From assembly GCF_030247185.1 (NCBI RefSeq), contig NC_080572.1, forward strand, positions 300,377,656 through 300,441,655: a stretch of DNA of 64,000 nucleotides, given 5' to 3'. The notes under the pieces are model-generated. The model saw only the letters and a program-made list of their open reading frames with translations, made no database searches and had not been told where the DNA came from. The position numbers were made by a program, and so were the translations under genes. Positions 35,634 to 44,724 of this stretch are shown piece after piece; positions within the stretch are counted from its first letter, which is position 1, and each line of letters opens with the position of its first letter. This DNA comes from Malaya genurostris (taxonomy: Eukaryota; Arthropoda; Insecta; Diptera; Culicidae).

Positions 35634-36483
35634 ATGTCGCGTATTGAAAAGGAAGTCAAAATTAAGGTTCTGGACACATGGCTAAGTGAGAAGGGTATTA
35701 CTATGTGAAAATTGGTGAAGCGGTTTGGAATTCATCATGCCAGTGTTAAAACCTTCAATAATAAGTTTGGGGAACACTATTCTTTGGATGAGCTACCAGG
35801 AACGAGGTAGAAAACTCGAAACTAGACCAGAAAGTTGTATCTCTAATCATGAAGAACAAATCAATGTCAATACGAGATTTGACCAAAAAAGCAGGAACGA
35901 GTGTCGGAATCATCCAGCGTATCAAGAGGCGAAATCGTCTGAACAAGAAGCAGAAAATTTCGAAACAAAATGTGGAACAGAATAAGCCAGCAGCAACAAG
36001 GGCCCGGGAATTGTATTCGCGTCTTTCACAGTGTCCGGATGCATGCATTTTGATGGACGATGAGACTTATGTAAAGGAGGACTCAAAAACCGTTCCAGGT
36101 CCACAGGTTGGGAAGGATGTGAGCGATGCGGACAGGTCGATTCAAGTGGAGAAATTCGGTCGAAAGGTACTGGTATGGCAAGCAATATGTTCCTGTGGTT
36201 TGAAGTCAACCATTTTTACGCTACCGGAACTATAAATGCAGAAATCTATCGATCTGAGTGTCTCCAGAAGAGATGTTTTGGCTGGCGTCGGCTCACTATG
36301 CCAAAACCACTCTCTCTTGTCACCACCATCGTACGTTACTGGGCAATCGTGAAGAGGGTCTTCAAGAAGACTGGTAAGGGAGCTGGAAACATGCAGGAGT
36401 TCAAAAAAATTTGGGCTCAAGCGTCCAAAAAATGCGATGCAACACTTGTCCGGAACTTGCTCAAGTTTAACCTCGTACAATAA
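35634..36483 (+). pseudogene. element B transposase, multiply disrupted
   Basis: The ATG at 35634 opens MSRIEKEVKIKVLDTWLSEK, an N-terminal DNA-binding segment that hits a stop soon after and then a frame change. The main frame (35849-36235) has SIRDLTKKAGTSVGIIQRIK (helix-turn-helix), ACILMDDETYVKED (first catalytic Asp) and VLVWQAICSCG. A shift near 36205-36225 moves the frame to INAEIYRSECLQKR. The block corresponding to FWPDLASCHY has lost its Asp and the frame shifts again. The sequence with the third acidic residue is deleted up to RYWAIVKRVFKKTGK. It is related to, but clearly distinct from, the copies at 27 and 60 kb, and is certainly inactive. Confidence 0.88.
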
Positions 36484-36830
36484 AAAATCTATTTCTAGTT
36501 TGAATAAAATATCGTTTTTTTTATATAAGGGTGCAAATCAGAAACTCAAGCAAAATTACACGTAGAAATGTTGTCAGGTTTTAAACATTTACAGCTCAGT
36601 CTATTTTGTATCAATTATTAATATTATTTCATTATTTGATTGGAAATATTTCTAAGATTCGATCTGAATGTATCCACCCACGTATTTTCAACAATAAATG
36701 ATTGAAATTTTGATTAGTAGCGAGCAGTGTCCTATTTTGTCTGCTAAAAATCTCCGGCATATCGGATTTCCCTGCCATAGACGACAGTTTTGAAGGAGTA
36801 AGCGATATATTAAAGGGAAAGCATCGCTCT

Positions 36831-36911
36831 GATTGGTCAATCGATGCAAAAGCGAAGCTGTTGAAAGCACGCGAATCTATAAATAGAAGCGAAATTATAG
36901 CTAATGTTTCA
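36831..36911 (+). promoter_or_regulatory. TATA/initiator core promoter split by the Jockey insertion
   Basis: A CCAAT-like box in inverse form (gattgg at 36831-36836) and TATAAATAG at 36878-36886 precede the Jockey target site. In the pre-insertion sequence an initiator-like TTTCAGTCC (now at 40402-40410) would place its A 33 nt after the first T of TATA, the normal spacing. What it drove is unknown: the following 440 bp to the end of element B contain no recognised coding region. Confidence 0.45.
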
Positions 36912-37012
36912 TATTCGTCATCTAACACTCGATGTGGATAGACGAATAACCTACTACGACTAATTTCGATTTTGTTTTATTTTTTATTCGCAGTTGTCTA
37001 CCTACCCAAGCT

Positions 37013-38170
37013 ATGGGGAAAAACCGCCATGGATCCGAGAAGGATCCAAAGGATGCTAAGCGTCTGAAGCCAAGTGATGTACAGGTAAACGACCGTTTGC
37101 TGAGTAAAAACCAATATGCTGATCTGCCAGTAGATGTCGAAGAGGAACTGCAGAAGAAGGAAAAAATGCCGCCTTTCTACCTGAAGGGCTTCCCACCAAC
37201 TCTACGCTCGGATTTCAACACACTGATCAGCAAAGGACTACAGGCAACAATCCGTTTATGTACTGAAGGCTACAAAATAACTGTTCCGGCTTTGAACCAC
37301 TACAAAGGAGTGGAATGCTATCTGAAGCAGACAAAAGCGGAATACTTCACACACGATATTGCCGCCAACAAACCTATGAAGGTTGTACTTCGAGGACTAC
37401 CCGACATGATGGAAGCCGAACTAAAGCAGGCACTGTCGGAGGCTGGACTAAAGCCTTTGATGGTATTTAAAATGAAGCGACATAATACGGACAAAAAGTT
37501 TAGAGATCAACTGTACCTGATTCATCTGGAGAAGGGCTCCATCACCATGAGTCAACTGAAAACGATTAAATCGTTATTTCACATAATCATCGAATGGCAA
37601 AAGTATAAACCGGTACATCGGGATGTCACACAGTGCACGAACTGTTTGAACTACGGCCATGGAGCGAGGAATTGCCACATGAAAAGTCGGTGCGGGAAAT
37701 GTGCCGAATCACACAATACCAACGATTGCCTACTAGATGACATCGCTGTAAAATGTGTGAACTGTGATGGCGACCATCCACCTACTAGCAAATCGTGTCC
37801 CAAACGTGCTGAGTTCACAAAAATTCGACAACAGGCGTCCCGCAAACAATCAACGCGCAAGAATGTTCCACAGAAGGATGAAGTTAATTTCCCACGGCTC
37901 CCACCGAAGAGGGATATTCCGAATTTGCCGCCACTTCCCCGCAGCAATCCAAAAGATTCAGCCGCTGGATCACAAAAAGAATCTTCCTCAAAAATCCCTC
38001 CTGGATGGGGCAATAATCAACCACAAGCAAAGGATGACTCTGGTGATTTATTCTCTGCTGAACAACTGATCGTCATTTTTGAAACAATGACAACAAAACT
38101 ACGAAACTGCAGAACGCGGTTAGATCAAATCAACGCCTTAGGCAAATTCATCATCGAATATGCAATATAA
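37013..38170 (+). CDS. Jockey-type ORF1 nucleic-acid-binding (Gag-like) protein
   Basis: This is an intact 385-residue frame starting MGKNRHGSEKDPKDAKR, with a basic N-terminus. The central region (about 130-200, VVLRGLPDMMEAELKQALSE) resembles the RRM-like part of such proteins. Three zinc knuckles follow: CTNCLNYGHGARNC (about residue 210), CGKCAESHNTNDC and CVNCDGDHPPTSKSC. A proline-rich tail (about 295-340) precedes an acidic C-terminus. Such ORF1 proteins coat the element RNA and carry it to the nucleus. The ATG lies about 100 bp from the element's 5' end. Its stop overlaps the ORF2 start by 11 bp in another frame, so ORF2 would depend on reinitiation or stop-start coupling. Confidence 0.93.
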   Translation: MGKNRHGSEKDPKDAKRLKPSDVQVNDRLLSKNQYADLPVDVEEELQKKEKMPPFYLKGFPPTLRSDFNTLISKGLQATIRLCTEGYKITVPALNHYKGVECYLKQTKAEYFTHDIAANKPMKVVLRGLPDMMEAELKQALSEAGLKPLMVFKMKRHNTDKKFRDQLYLIHLEKGSITMSQLKTIKSLFHIIIEWQKYKPVHRDVTQCTNCLNYGHGARNCHMKSRCGKCAESHNTNDCLLDDIAVKCVNCDGDHPPTSKSCPKRAEFTKIRQQASRKQSTRKNVPQKDEVNFPRLPPKRDIPNLPPLPRSNPKDSAAGSQKESSSKIPPGWGNNQPQAKDDSGDLFSAEQLIVIFETMTTKLRNCRTRLDQINALGKFIIEYAI

Positions 38171-40174
38171 TGAGTTGGTTATAGTAAATTGGAATGCTTG
38201 CTCACTCAGGAGCAAAACTGCTGAATTGTCTGACTTTCTTCAAGAGAAGAATGCCGATATTGCTATTTTAACTGAAACTCATCATAAACCTGAAATTTCT
38301 ATTTTTATTTCCAATTACAGGATTCACAGGCTAGACAGGACAACTACCAGAGGAGGGGGAGTTGCCATTGCCGTTAAACGATCCATTCAGCATAGGCTTC
38401 TGTCAGCCTTTAAATTGCAACTAATAGAAGCCATCGGAATTGAGATTACAACGACGATGAGACCCATCATCATCATTGCAGCGTACTGTCCCAAACAAAC
38501 CAATCTTCGAGATGGTACGTGTGCATCATTGAAGCGAGATCTGGCTATGCTCACTCGACGACAGAACAAATTCATCATTGCTGGGGACCTGAACGCACGG
38601 CATGAGCTGTGGGGAAACAGAAGACAGAATCGAAACGGATTCGTACTTGCCGAAGATTACGAAGCTGGACAATACAACATCCTCGCTCCGGATCAACCAA
38701 CGCGACTTTCCAGATCGGGAGTTCATTCTATTTTGGATATATTCATCAGCAACATCGCCATAGACAGCTCTCCGGTTGTCTACAACGAGCTCTCTTCTGA
38801 CCACTTTCCAGAAGGAATACCTTTAATCACACCAGTAGAGAAGGCAAATGCGCTAGGCCAGCAGTTTGTGTGTTCTCACAATTTAGGACTTAACATTGTT
38901 AGTCCATATGAAAGAGCCGTTGCTGATAGCGTAGCTGAGGTTGACCAATCAGACAGCTTGGTTCCTGAGGAAAGTAGAGTCACTGCGAATGAGCTGATGG
39001 CTTTTGTGAAAAAATCCAAAAATATGAAGGCCCCCGGTTTCGACAACACATTCAACATTGAGCTGAAACATTTGAGTATTCGCTCATTTGTCTTCTTAGC
39101 TAAAATTTTTAACAGGTGCTGGGAGCTTGGTTACTTCCCTTCAATGTGGAAGTTAGCTAAAGTTATCCCAGTTTTGAAACCGGGGAAAGATCCTTCCTTT
39201 TCCAAGAGCTATCGGCCCATCAGCTTACTCTCTGCCCTATCCAAGCTGTTTGAAAAGTCAATACAAAGGCGAATTCTTGCTTTCGCAGATGAACAGGATA
39301 TAATTCTGGAAGAACAGTTTGGGTTCCGGAAAGGAAGATCCACCGTCCACCAACTCACAAGGGTTAACAACGTCATCCAGCAAAACAAATCAGTGTCCAA
39401 AACGACTGCCATGGCAATATTGGATATTGAAAAGGCATTCGATAATGTGTGGCACGATGGACTGGTGTTCAAACTGCATCGGTATAATTTTCCCATGTAT
39501 CTTATTAAAATTATCAAAAATTATCTTGCAGATAGAGCATTCCAGGTTTCTCTGAATAATGCACTTTCAGAAAGATTTACTATTCCTGCTGGTGTACCCC
39601 AAGGAAGTATCCTAGGTCCCATTCTATACAACATTTTCACATCAGACATCCCACCTCTTCCAGGTGGTGGTGTTCTATCACAATTTGCTGATGATACTGC
39701 CATTCTTTACAAAGGTCGTGTCATTAATGCTCTGAAGAATAAACTACAGACAGGTCTGGACGCTTTAACGGAATATTTTACAAGCTGGAAAATTGTGATC
39801 AAAGCAGCAAAAACTCAGGTCATCTTGTTTCCACATTCAAGATCTCCAAAACTTGTTCCATCAGACGAATGCAGAATACAATTTTGCAGAATACGATGGC
39901 TGTCTATAAACAAATCTTCTACCTCGCAATTGAATACGCAGTCCCTGTTTGGCGGGGCTGTGCACGAACACACAAACTTAGGCTTCAGCGCATTCAAAGT
40001 AAGATCTTAAAGATGATTCTAAATCTACCCCCTTGGACAAGGACTAGTGAAGTACATGAGATGGCCTCACTGGATATACTAGAACAAAAATTCGAACAAT
40101 ACTGCACGAAATTTGAAGAGAGGTGCTCAATCTCTGAAATACAAATAATTCAAAATTTGTACGTATTAGGTTAG
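38160..40174 (+). pseudogene. Jockey-type ORF2 (endonuclease-reverse transcriptase), internally deleted and frameshifted
   Basis: From ATG 38160 the APE-type endonuclease is clear: VNWNACSLRSKTAELSDFL, ILTETHH, IIAGDLNARHELWG and SSDHFP (about residue 211). The frame then jumps to EGIPLITPVEKANALGQQ, so the linker and start of the polymerase are deleted. The reverse transcriptase follows: KAPGFDN, KPGKDPSFSKSYRPISLLSA, MAILDIEKAFDNVWH (first catalytic Asp), GVPQGSILGP and FADDTAIL (residues 509-512). After about residue 575 a second deletion and a frame change occur. The C-terminus continues in another frame (AIEYAVPVWRGCARTHKLRL to 40174), missing most of the thumb. Both catalytic cores survive, but the protein is not complete. 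Confidence 0.93.
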
Positions 40175-41492
40175 GGATAGTTATAAGTAGGTAGATATTT
40201 TATTAATAATTAAAATAAATATTATGATTAAACATTAGTATGTAAAACAAGAGTAACTAAAACACCTAATATTAATAACGAATCGTATGAACAACAAAGA
40301 TGAAAGGCCAAAGGGTCAAAACACTTGTACTGTAAAATGTTGATGTAATACACAAAAATAAGATTAATAAACAGATATTTATGCAAAAAAAAAAGCTAAT
40401 GTTTCAGTCCTACGCGTAGCATGCTAGAGGTAGGTTGTTGCTAGACAGCACGACAAAAAATGCCACAAAACGATTTCTGCCGAAATCGCAGAATGGTAAA
40501 GTAAATCAACGCTTTAAAAATAACTGCTTGTATACAAAACTTGAACACAAGCTTGCCGAAGAGGAGCTTAAATATTGAAATCCGTATCGCAAGTATGTAC
40601 AAAGATATAATTGCATACATTTGGGATATTGGTATAATTTCGTCGGCTATAAAACAAACAATGTTCGGTGTTGATTTCTAATCAAGATCAATCTAAACAG
40701 ACTCTCGTGCAATTGCGGATTCCAAAGTGTGACGTTTTATTGAACTGTTCGATTGTAGATCATTAGAAATTTTGGTAGTCTTGTTCCACATCAATGGCTC
40801 GAACAACCCCATGGGGCTGATCCTTGTAGTTTTTATCATAATTTGATAGAAAAATTTGTGGATAGCACATTTTCGATACACTTCTTAAATAGAATGTGAC
40901 GGCTAAAACCCGGGCTCGCAACTTGTATCGCGAATATTAGACGAAGTTTTCATGCGTGATAATGGACGATAAAACTTACGTGCTGGAATACTTTAAGCAG
41001 CTTTTCGGAATGTCTTTTCATACTGCCGTTCAATGGATCGGCGGAGAGGAGCATTTCAGGATGAAAAGAAAAGCCATGTTTCCTCAAAAATATTTGGTTT
41101 GGCAGGCAATATGCAGTTGTGGTCGGAAAACCAAAGCTTCATCGCTACCAGAACGGTGAACAAGGCAATATAGCGTGAAGGAGCGATTGTTACCAGTCCT
41201 ACGCAGCCTTGAGGCTCCTTCGCTATTCTGGCTGAATTTGGCATCTTGCTACTACACCAAAGATGTTTTGAAATTATATAAATCAAGCGGTGTTAGGCTC
41301 GCGTGGAGGGAGAGAGAACTCTCTCAGTATGAACAACAAGCTACAACTATAGAAAAATTTCGAAAATTTTTGACTAAAGCAGCTAAAATGGTTTCAGAGA
41401 AGTCTGCACAAACCTTAATGGTTGAGGTAAACTCAAAAGTTTCAAGTTCCCTACCCGGCGAAATACCACGATTAGGTGAAAACCGGGTATAA

Positions 41493-42247
41493 ATAAACGT
41501 TTATAAATAAATAAATAAATTTTAAGTTCTTAGTTTCAAGATAAATTATAATGTACATTCAAATGAATGGAAAATGCATCTTGGTTTCAATTAACAGTAA
41601 ATTTGTTTTATTCCAAATTTAATCAGTCAAGATTTTATCGCGAACAAGCTTTCATTGAATCCTGTCTAAAATTTGCTGAGAATGTGCAAACAAGTAAAAG
41701 AAAAATTCTTTAAGATAGATAGTTTTCAATGTTTTTGTTCCAAATGGAGTCCAAAATTTCGTCTATCTTTAGAAAATTCTTCTTACTTTCATCTGAAATG
41801 TCAAGCTGCTTCTTTTTTCTCGATTTCTTGGATCAATATTGACTTTGAGGTGCAGGGTTAATGAATACTGTATGATAGGAAATACTTTTTTAGTGCATTT
41901 TTCTTTATAAATTTAAGTGAGATTAAGATGTGACTACTAATTTTTCTAATAGTGTTTCAATCGTTGTTAAAATTGATTCCACAAATTTCCACATTTTTGA
42001 TATATTGATATTCGAATATGCAGTATTTTGTTACGAATTTGTCCAAAAACTGTTTAGTTTGTGAACATAAAAATATGCTACTTTTGATTAAACTATGTAA
42101 TTTGATAAATAAAATATAATTGTAGAACATCAGAAAAACCATTGAACAAGGTTATGATGGAAAAACTTGATTTTGGGGGTCTCCAATAAACAATGCTTAA
42201 TATCTTGACACCAATGAGTTTTAAAGTATTCATTTCTTCGGGAGCGG
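41493..42247. other. non-coding flank
   Basis: A short (ATAA)n run occurs at about 41500-41520. 'atcgcgaacaagct' at about 41639 resembles 'ccgcgaacaagcc' at about 61876, suggesting that the 3' end of relic A's family extends this far. No gene is seen. Confidence 0.35.
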
Positions 42248-42348
42248 GTCATATCGCCGAAAGCCATTTCGCCGAAAGTCGTTTCGCCGAATAGGTCATT
42301 TCGCCGAAAGAGTCATTTTACCGAAATGGTCATTTCGCCGAAAGGGGC
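42248..42348. repeat. tandem repeat of ~17 bp with TTTCGCCGAAA palindromic core
   Basis: Six imperfect units follow each other, each close to 'gtcatttcgccgaaag'. The TTTCGCCGAAA core is an 11-base near-palindrome, so the tract can form a series of small hairpins. Spacing varies from 15 to 17 bp. Confidence 0.8.
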
Positions 42349-42542
42349 ATATCTCCTGCATGTTACGTCTCCTGTCGTCCTCTTGCATACAAACCTGGAA
42401 CCGCCTCGTTTGCCCGTTTGTTTTTGCTTTAGTTAGGTCTGAACGAGCGGTAGCTAAGTCGGACAGCACATGAACCAAAACGATGTTGCGTTGCCGCATT
42501 AGATATTTTTTTCATTTTCACTTAATAAACGGAAAATACCAC

Positions 42543-43290
42543 TGAAACTGAAGATGCTGAACGCTCCGGCCGGCCAAATGAGGTATTATCTTTGCGCTTC
42601 GTCTTAGACTCGTCAGTGCATAACAGTTTCTTTCGAACTGTTATGCCACATGCAGTTCAACATAAACCAATAGGCAAACGTAACAGTTCAACATAAACTG
42701 TTATGCTCGGACGAGTCTATGACGAAACGCAAATATAGTTGGTTATGAGGTAATTAAATCGGAAACCGAAACAATGTCCATCAATTTGTTTTTGAAAACC
42801 GTAAATCAAAAATGCGTAAGGTAACTGACAACTTCAAGATGTCATACGGCAGCGTGTGTACTTTTTTGCATAGATATTTGTCTTTGAGGAAGCTGTTGCT
42901 ACGTTGGACCAAAAAACGACAACATGTCGTTGATTCCCAGTACTGTTTGGAGCTGTTCCGACGAAATGAATCGGAATTGTGCGTTGATATGTGACAATGG
43001 ACGAAACATGGATCTTTGACTATACCTCGGGATCAACGCGGTCGTCAGCAGAGTGGACTACAGTTCTTGGCAACCGTTCAAAGCGATCAAAAATTACCCC
43101 GGTAAAGCTATGGCCTAACTATTTTGGGATGCTCGTGCAATTTTGTTTATCGATTTTCTTGTCAAAGGTAACTTTATCAATAGTCAACGTTATAATTGAA
43201 GCGTTTGAAGAACGAAATCGGTGAGAAACGACTCCAAATGAAAGGGTTCGAATTGTTTTCTTCTTGTCAAGTAATCAAACAACAATCAAC
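42543..43290 (+). pseudogene. mariner (DD34D-like) transposase relic
   Basis: TETEDAERSGRPNEV at 42543-42585 is the conserved linker of mariner transposases. After the MITE the relic continues with FKMSYGSVCTFLHRYLSLRK (helix-turn-helix region), DSQYCLELFRRNESEL and MDETWIFDYTSGSTRSSAEW, which holds the first catalytic Asp. RLKNEIGEKRLQMKG follows before homology fades. Stops and frame changes are frequent. It is a separate lineage from the DD37E copies (MDETW in place of MDDETYV). Confidence 0.82.
42578..42752. mobile_element. 159-bp MITE with 8-bp target duplication
   Basis: ATGAGGTA at 42578-42585 and 42745-42752 flanks an insert with inverted ends: 'ctttgcgcttcgtcttagac' followed by 'tcgtc' at the left, against the complement of 'gacgagtctatgacgaaacg' and 'caaata' at the right. 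Internal 'aacagtt...aactgtta' words are also inverted. It interrupts the mariner relic right after its SGRPNE motif. An 8-bp duplication suggests hAT-type mobilisation. Confidence 0.8.
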
Positions 43291-44724
43291 CTTTTCCGGA
43301 ACTTAAAATGAGCACTACAAAGGGCTATTTTTGTGAAGTTGGGATGATTTATTTTAATTTTATTTTCGAACGATTATTTTAAATTTCTATTAAAAGGAGC
43401 GATGCCAAATTTTCATGGTAGTCAATTTCTTACCGCGAAACAATTTTGTTTTGTCTTTTCGGAATGCTCAAGAAAAATCATTCTATTTTCGCGTTGGGAT
43501 GATTGTTCTTGGTGGATGCTGCATACAATGCTACCCAACCACGTGGGCATCGTTAAACACGAGAGATAGGGTCAATCTGTACCAAGCAACGTTCGTCTGA
43601 AGGCTCACTGGTCGTGCTCAGTTTATGGCTTCGGTCCGGATTCGCCCTTAATGAGGGGGAAATCGTACCGCATGGTGTTGGGTTCCGGCTGCTGTTGTTG
43701 GAAGCAAACGACGTCGTAAAACCGCAAGATTATTACTATATTACCCTTTTCAGAGTGGTTTGAACTGGGAAAATTTACTGTGACCGTATGTGGGATGGTT
43801 ATTAATTTAAGCTTTTCTTTGTTTGCCACGGGACGAACGGTTAGCTGGAAAAATTAAACTGTGCACGAGTCTTATAATCAACGCAGGCTTGAATCCTTCT
43901 TGTTTGCAATGGCCCAGAAAAGGGAATAAATTTTACTTACTGTGCAGTCAAAATAACGAGAAAAGAATTTTATAATAGCTGATTTCATTGCGAAAGAGAA
44001 ATTCAAATCATCTGCAAAAAACCGCCATCGAAAAAATGTTGAGTTCGGTTTTTGATTCCTTCAAATGAGAAACACTTGCATGGCAATGCAGAAAAGACAA
44101 ATTCTTGGCATTACAATCCTTGTGTGAAATGTGATCATTCAGATCTACGAGCGCTGGCTTGAACGACCAGTGATCTATGCATTGAACTGTAAAGCCAAAA
44201 AGCATAAAAAATGACAATAATAAAATAAAATCAAATAAAACAATGCATTGAAAACATATTTGTTGGCTAATGTATAAAGGCTACTTTTTTCGCTACATCA
44301 TTGCCCCTATTCGACGAATGATAGATAAAAAACAATCTTCATGATACAGTACGGCTGTAAATATTGCCTGAGAAAGCAGACTTCAAGGTAGATTAATTAA
44401 GAACCTCACTGTCCGCATAAAATGTACAAGTGCGACCCACTTTTCCCTATCGGATTGCTTCTGAAATGCGCTTTCGTTACATCTTCAGTGTGATCAGAAA
44501 AGAGCAATGTCACTGATTGGAACAAGTTTTTTTGACAGAACGAAGTCAATGCTAATAATATGTTTTTCTAGACTAGACTAGACAGAAAGTTCTACATTCT
44601 CTTTTTTTGTAGCATATTGGACTTATGTCGTTATCCGATAAAACCGAAATTTTGAGTTTTTTTTGACAAACGCTTTAAAAATAAGGGATAAGAAAGTCTC
44701 TTAAATATTGAACTAAGAATATAG
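43291..44724. other. non-coding flank of the heptamer array
   Basis: No gene is recognised. A 'tagac' pentamer repeats at about 44571-44584. Open frames of 60-77 codons occur on both strands without motifs. Confidence 0.35.

Larger units (their letters stand above)
36899..40406 (+). mobile_element. Jockey-clade non-LTR retrotransposon, near full span, internally deleted
   Basis: A perfect 13-bp target duplication AGCTAATGTTTCA (36899-36911, 40394-40406) flanks the element, and the 3' copy follows an A tail. A 5' leader of about 100 bp, ORF1 (37013-38170), ORF2 (from 38160) and a ~200-bp 3' UTR are in Jockey order, without RNase H. AGACGA at 36940-36945 lies about +29 from the first base and may be the downstream promoter element known from Jockey 5' ends. 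The length (~3.5 kb) is short because ORF2 has lost at least two internal segments. Intact ends with internal deletions mean it needs a helper to move. Confidence 0.92.
35474..40887 (+). mobile_element. element B: Tc1/mariner-type transposon inserted in relic A
   Basis: Terminal inverted repeats of about 28 bp bound 35476-40885. The left end begins 'aggagtgtatcgaaaa' and includes 'gctatccaca'; the right end has 'tgtggatagc' followed by 'ttttcgatacacttct'. TA flanks both ends (35474-35475, 40886-40887). Without the Jockey insertion the element is about 1.9 kb. It carries its own broken transposase (35634-36483). The segment 36484-36898 plus 40407-40855 is non-coding and includes a TATA-box promoter-like cassette. 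Confidence 0.88.
35197..41492 (+). pseudogene. relic A: DD37E-type transposase split by a nested insertion
   Basis: The 5' part (35197-35475) begins at ATG 35197 (MVSKEEQVLKK) and, with stops and shifts, includes KVKQLLQKRPNLSARTAAKK, the DNA-binding region. The 3' part (40886-41492) resumes with AKTRARNLYREY, the catalytic VIMDDKTYV, the block YLVWQAICSCGRKTKAS, and FWLNLASCYYTKD, where Asn replaces the second catalytic Asp. The stretch with the third acidic residue is missing. The reading frame immediately left of the TA at 35474 continues immediately right of the TA at 40886, which proves that element B landed inside this gene. A related relic lies at 60670-61735. Confidence 0.85.
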
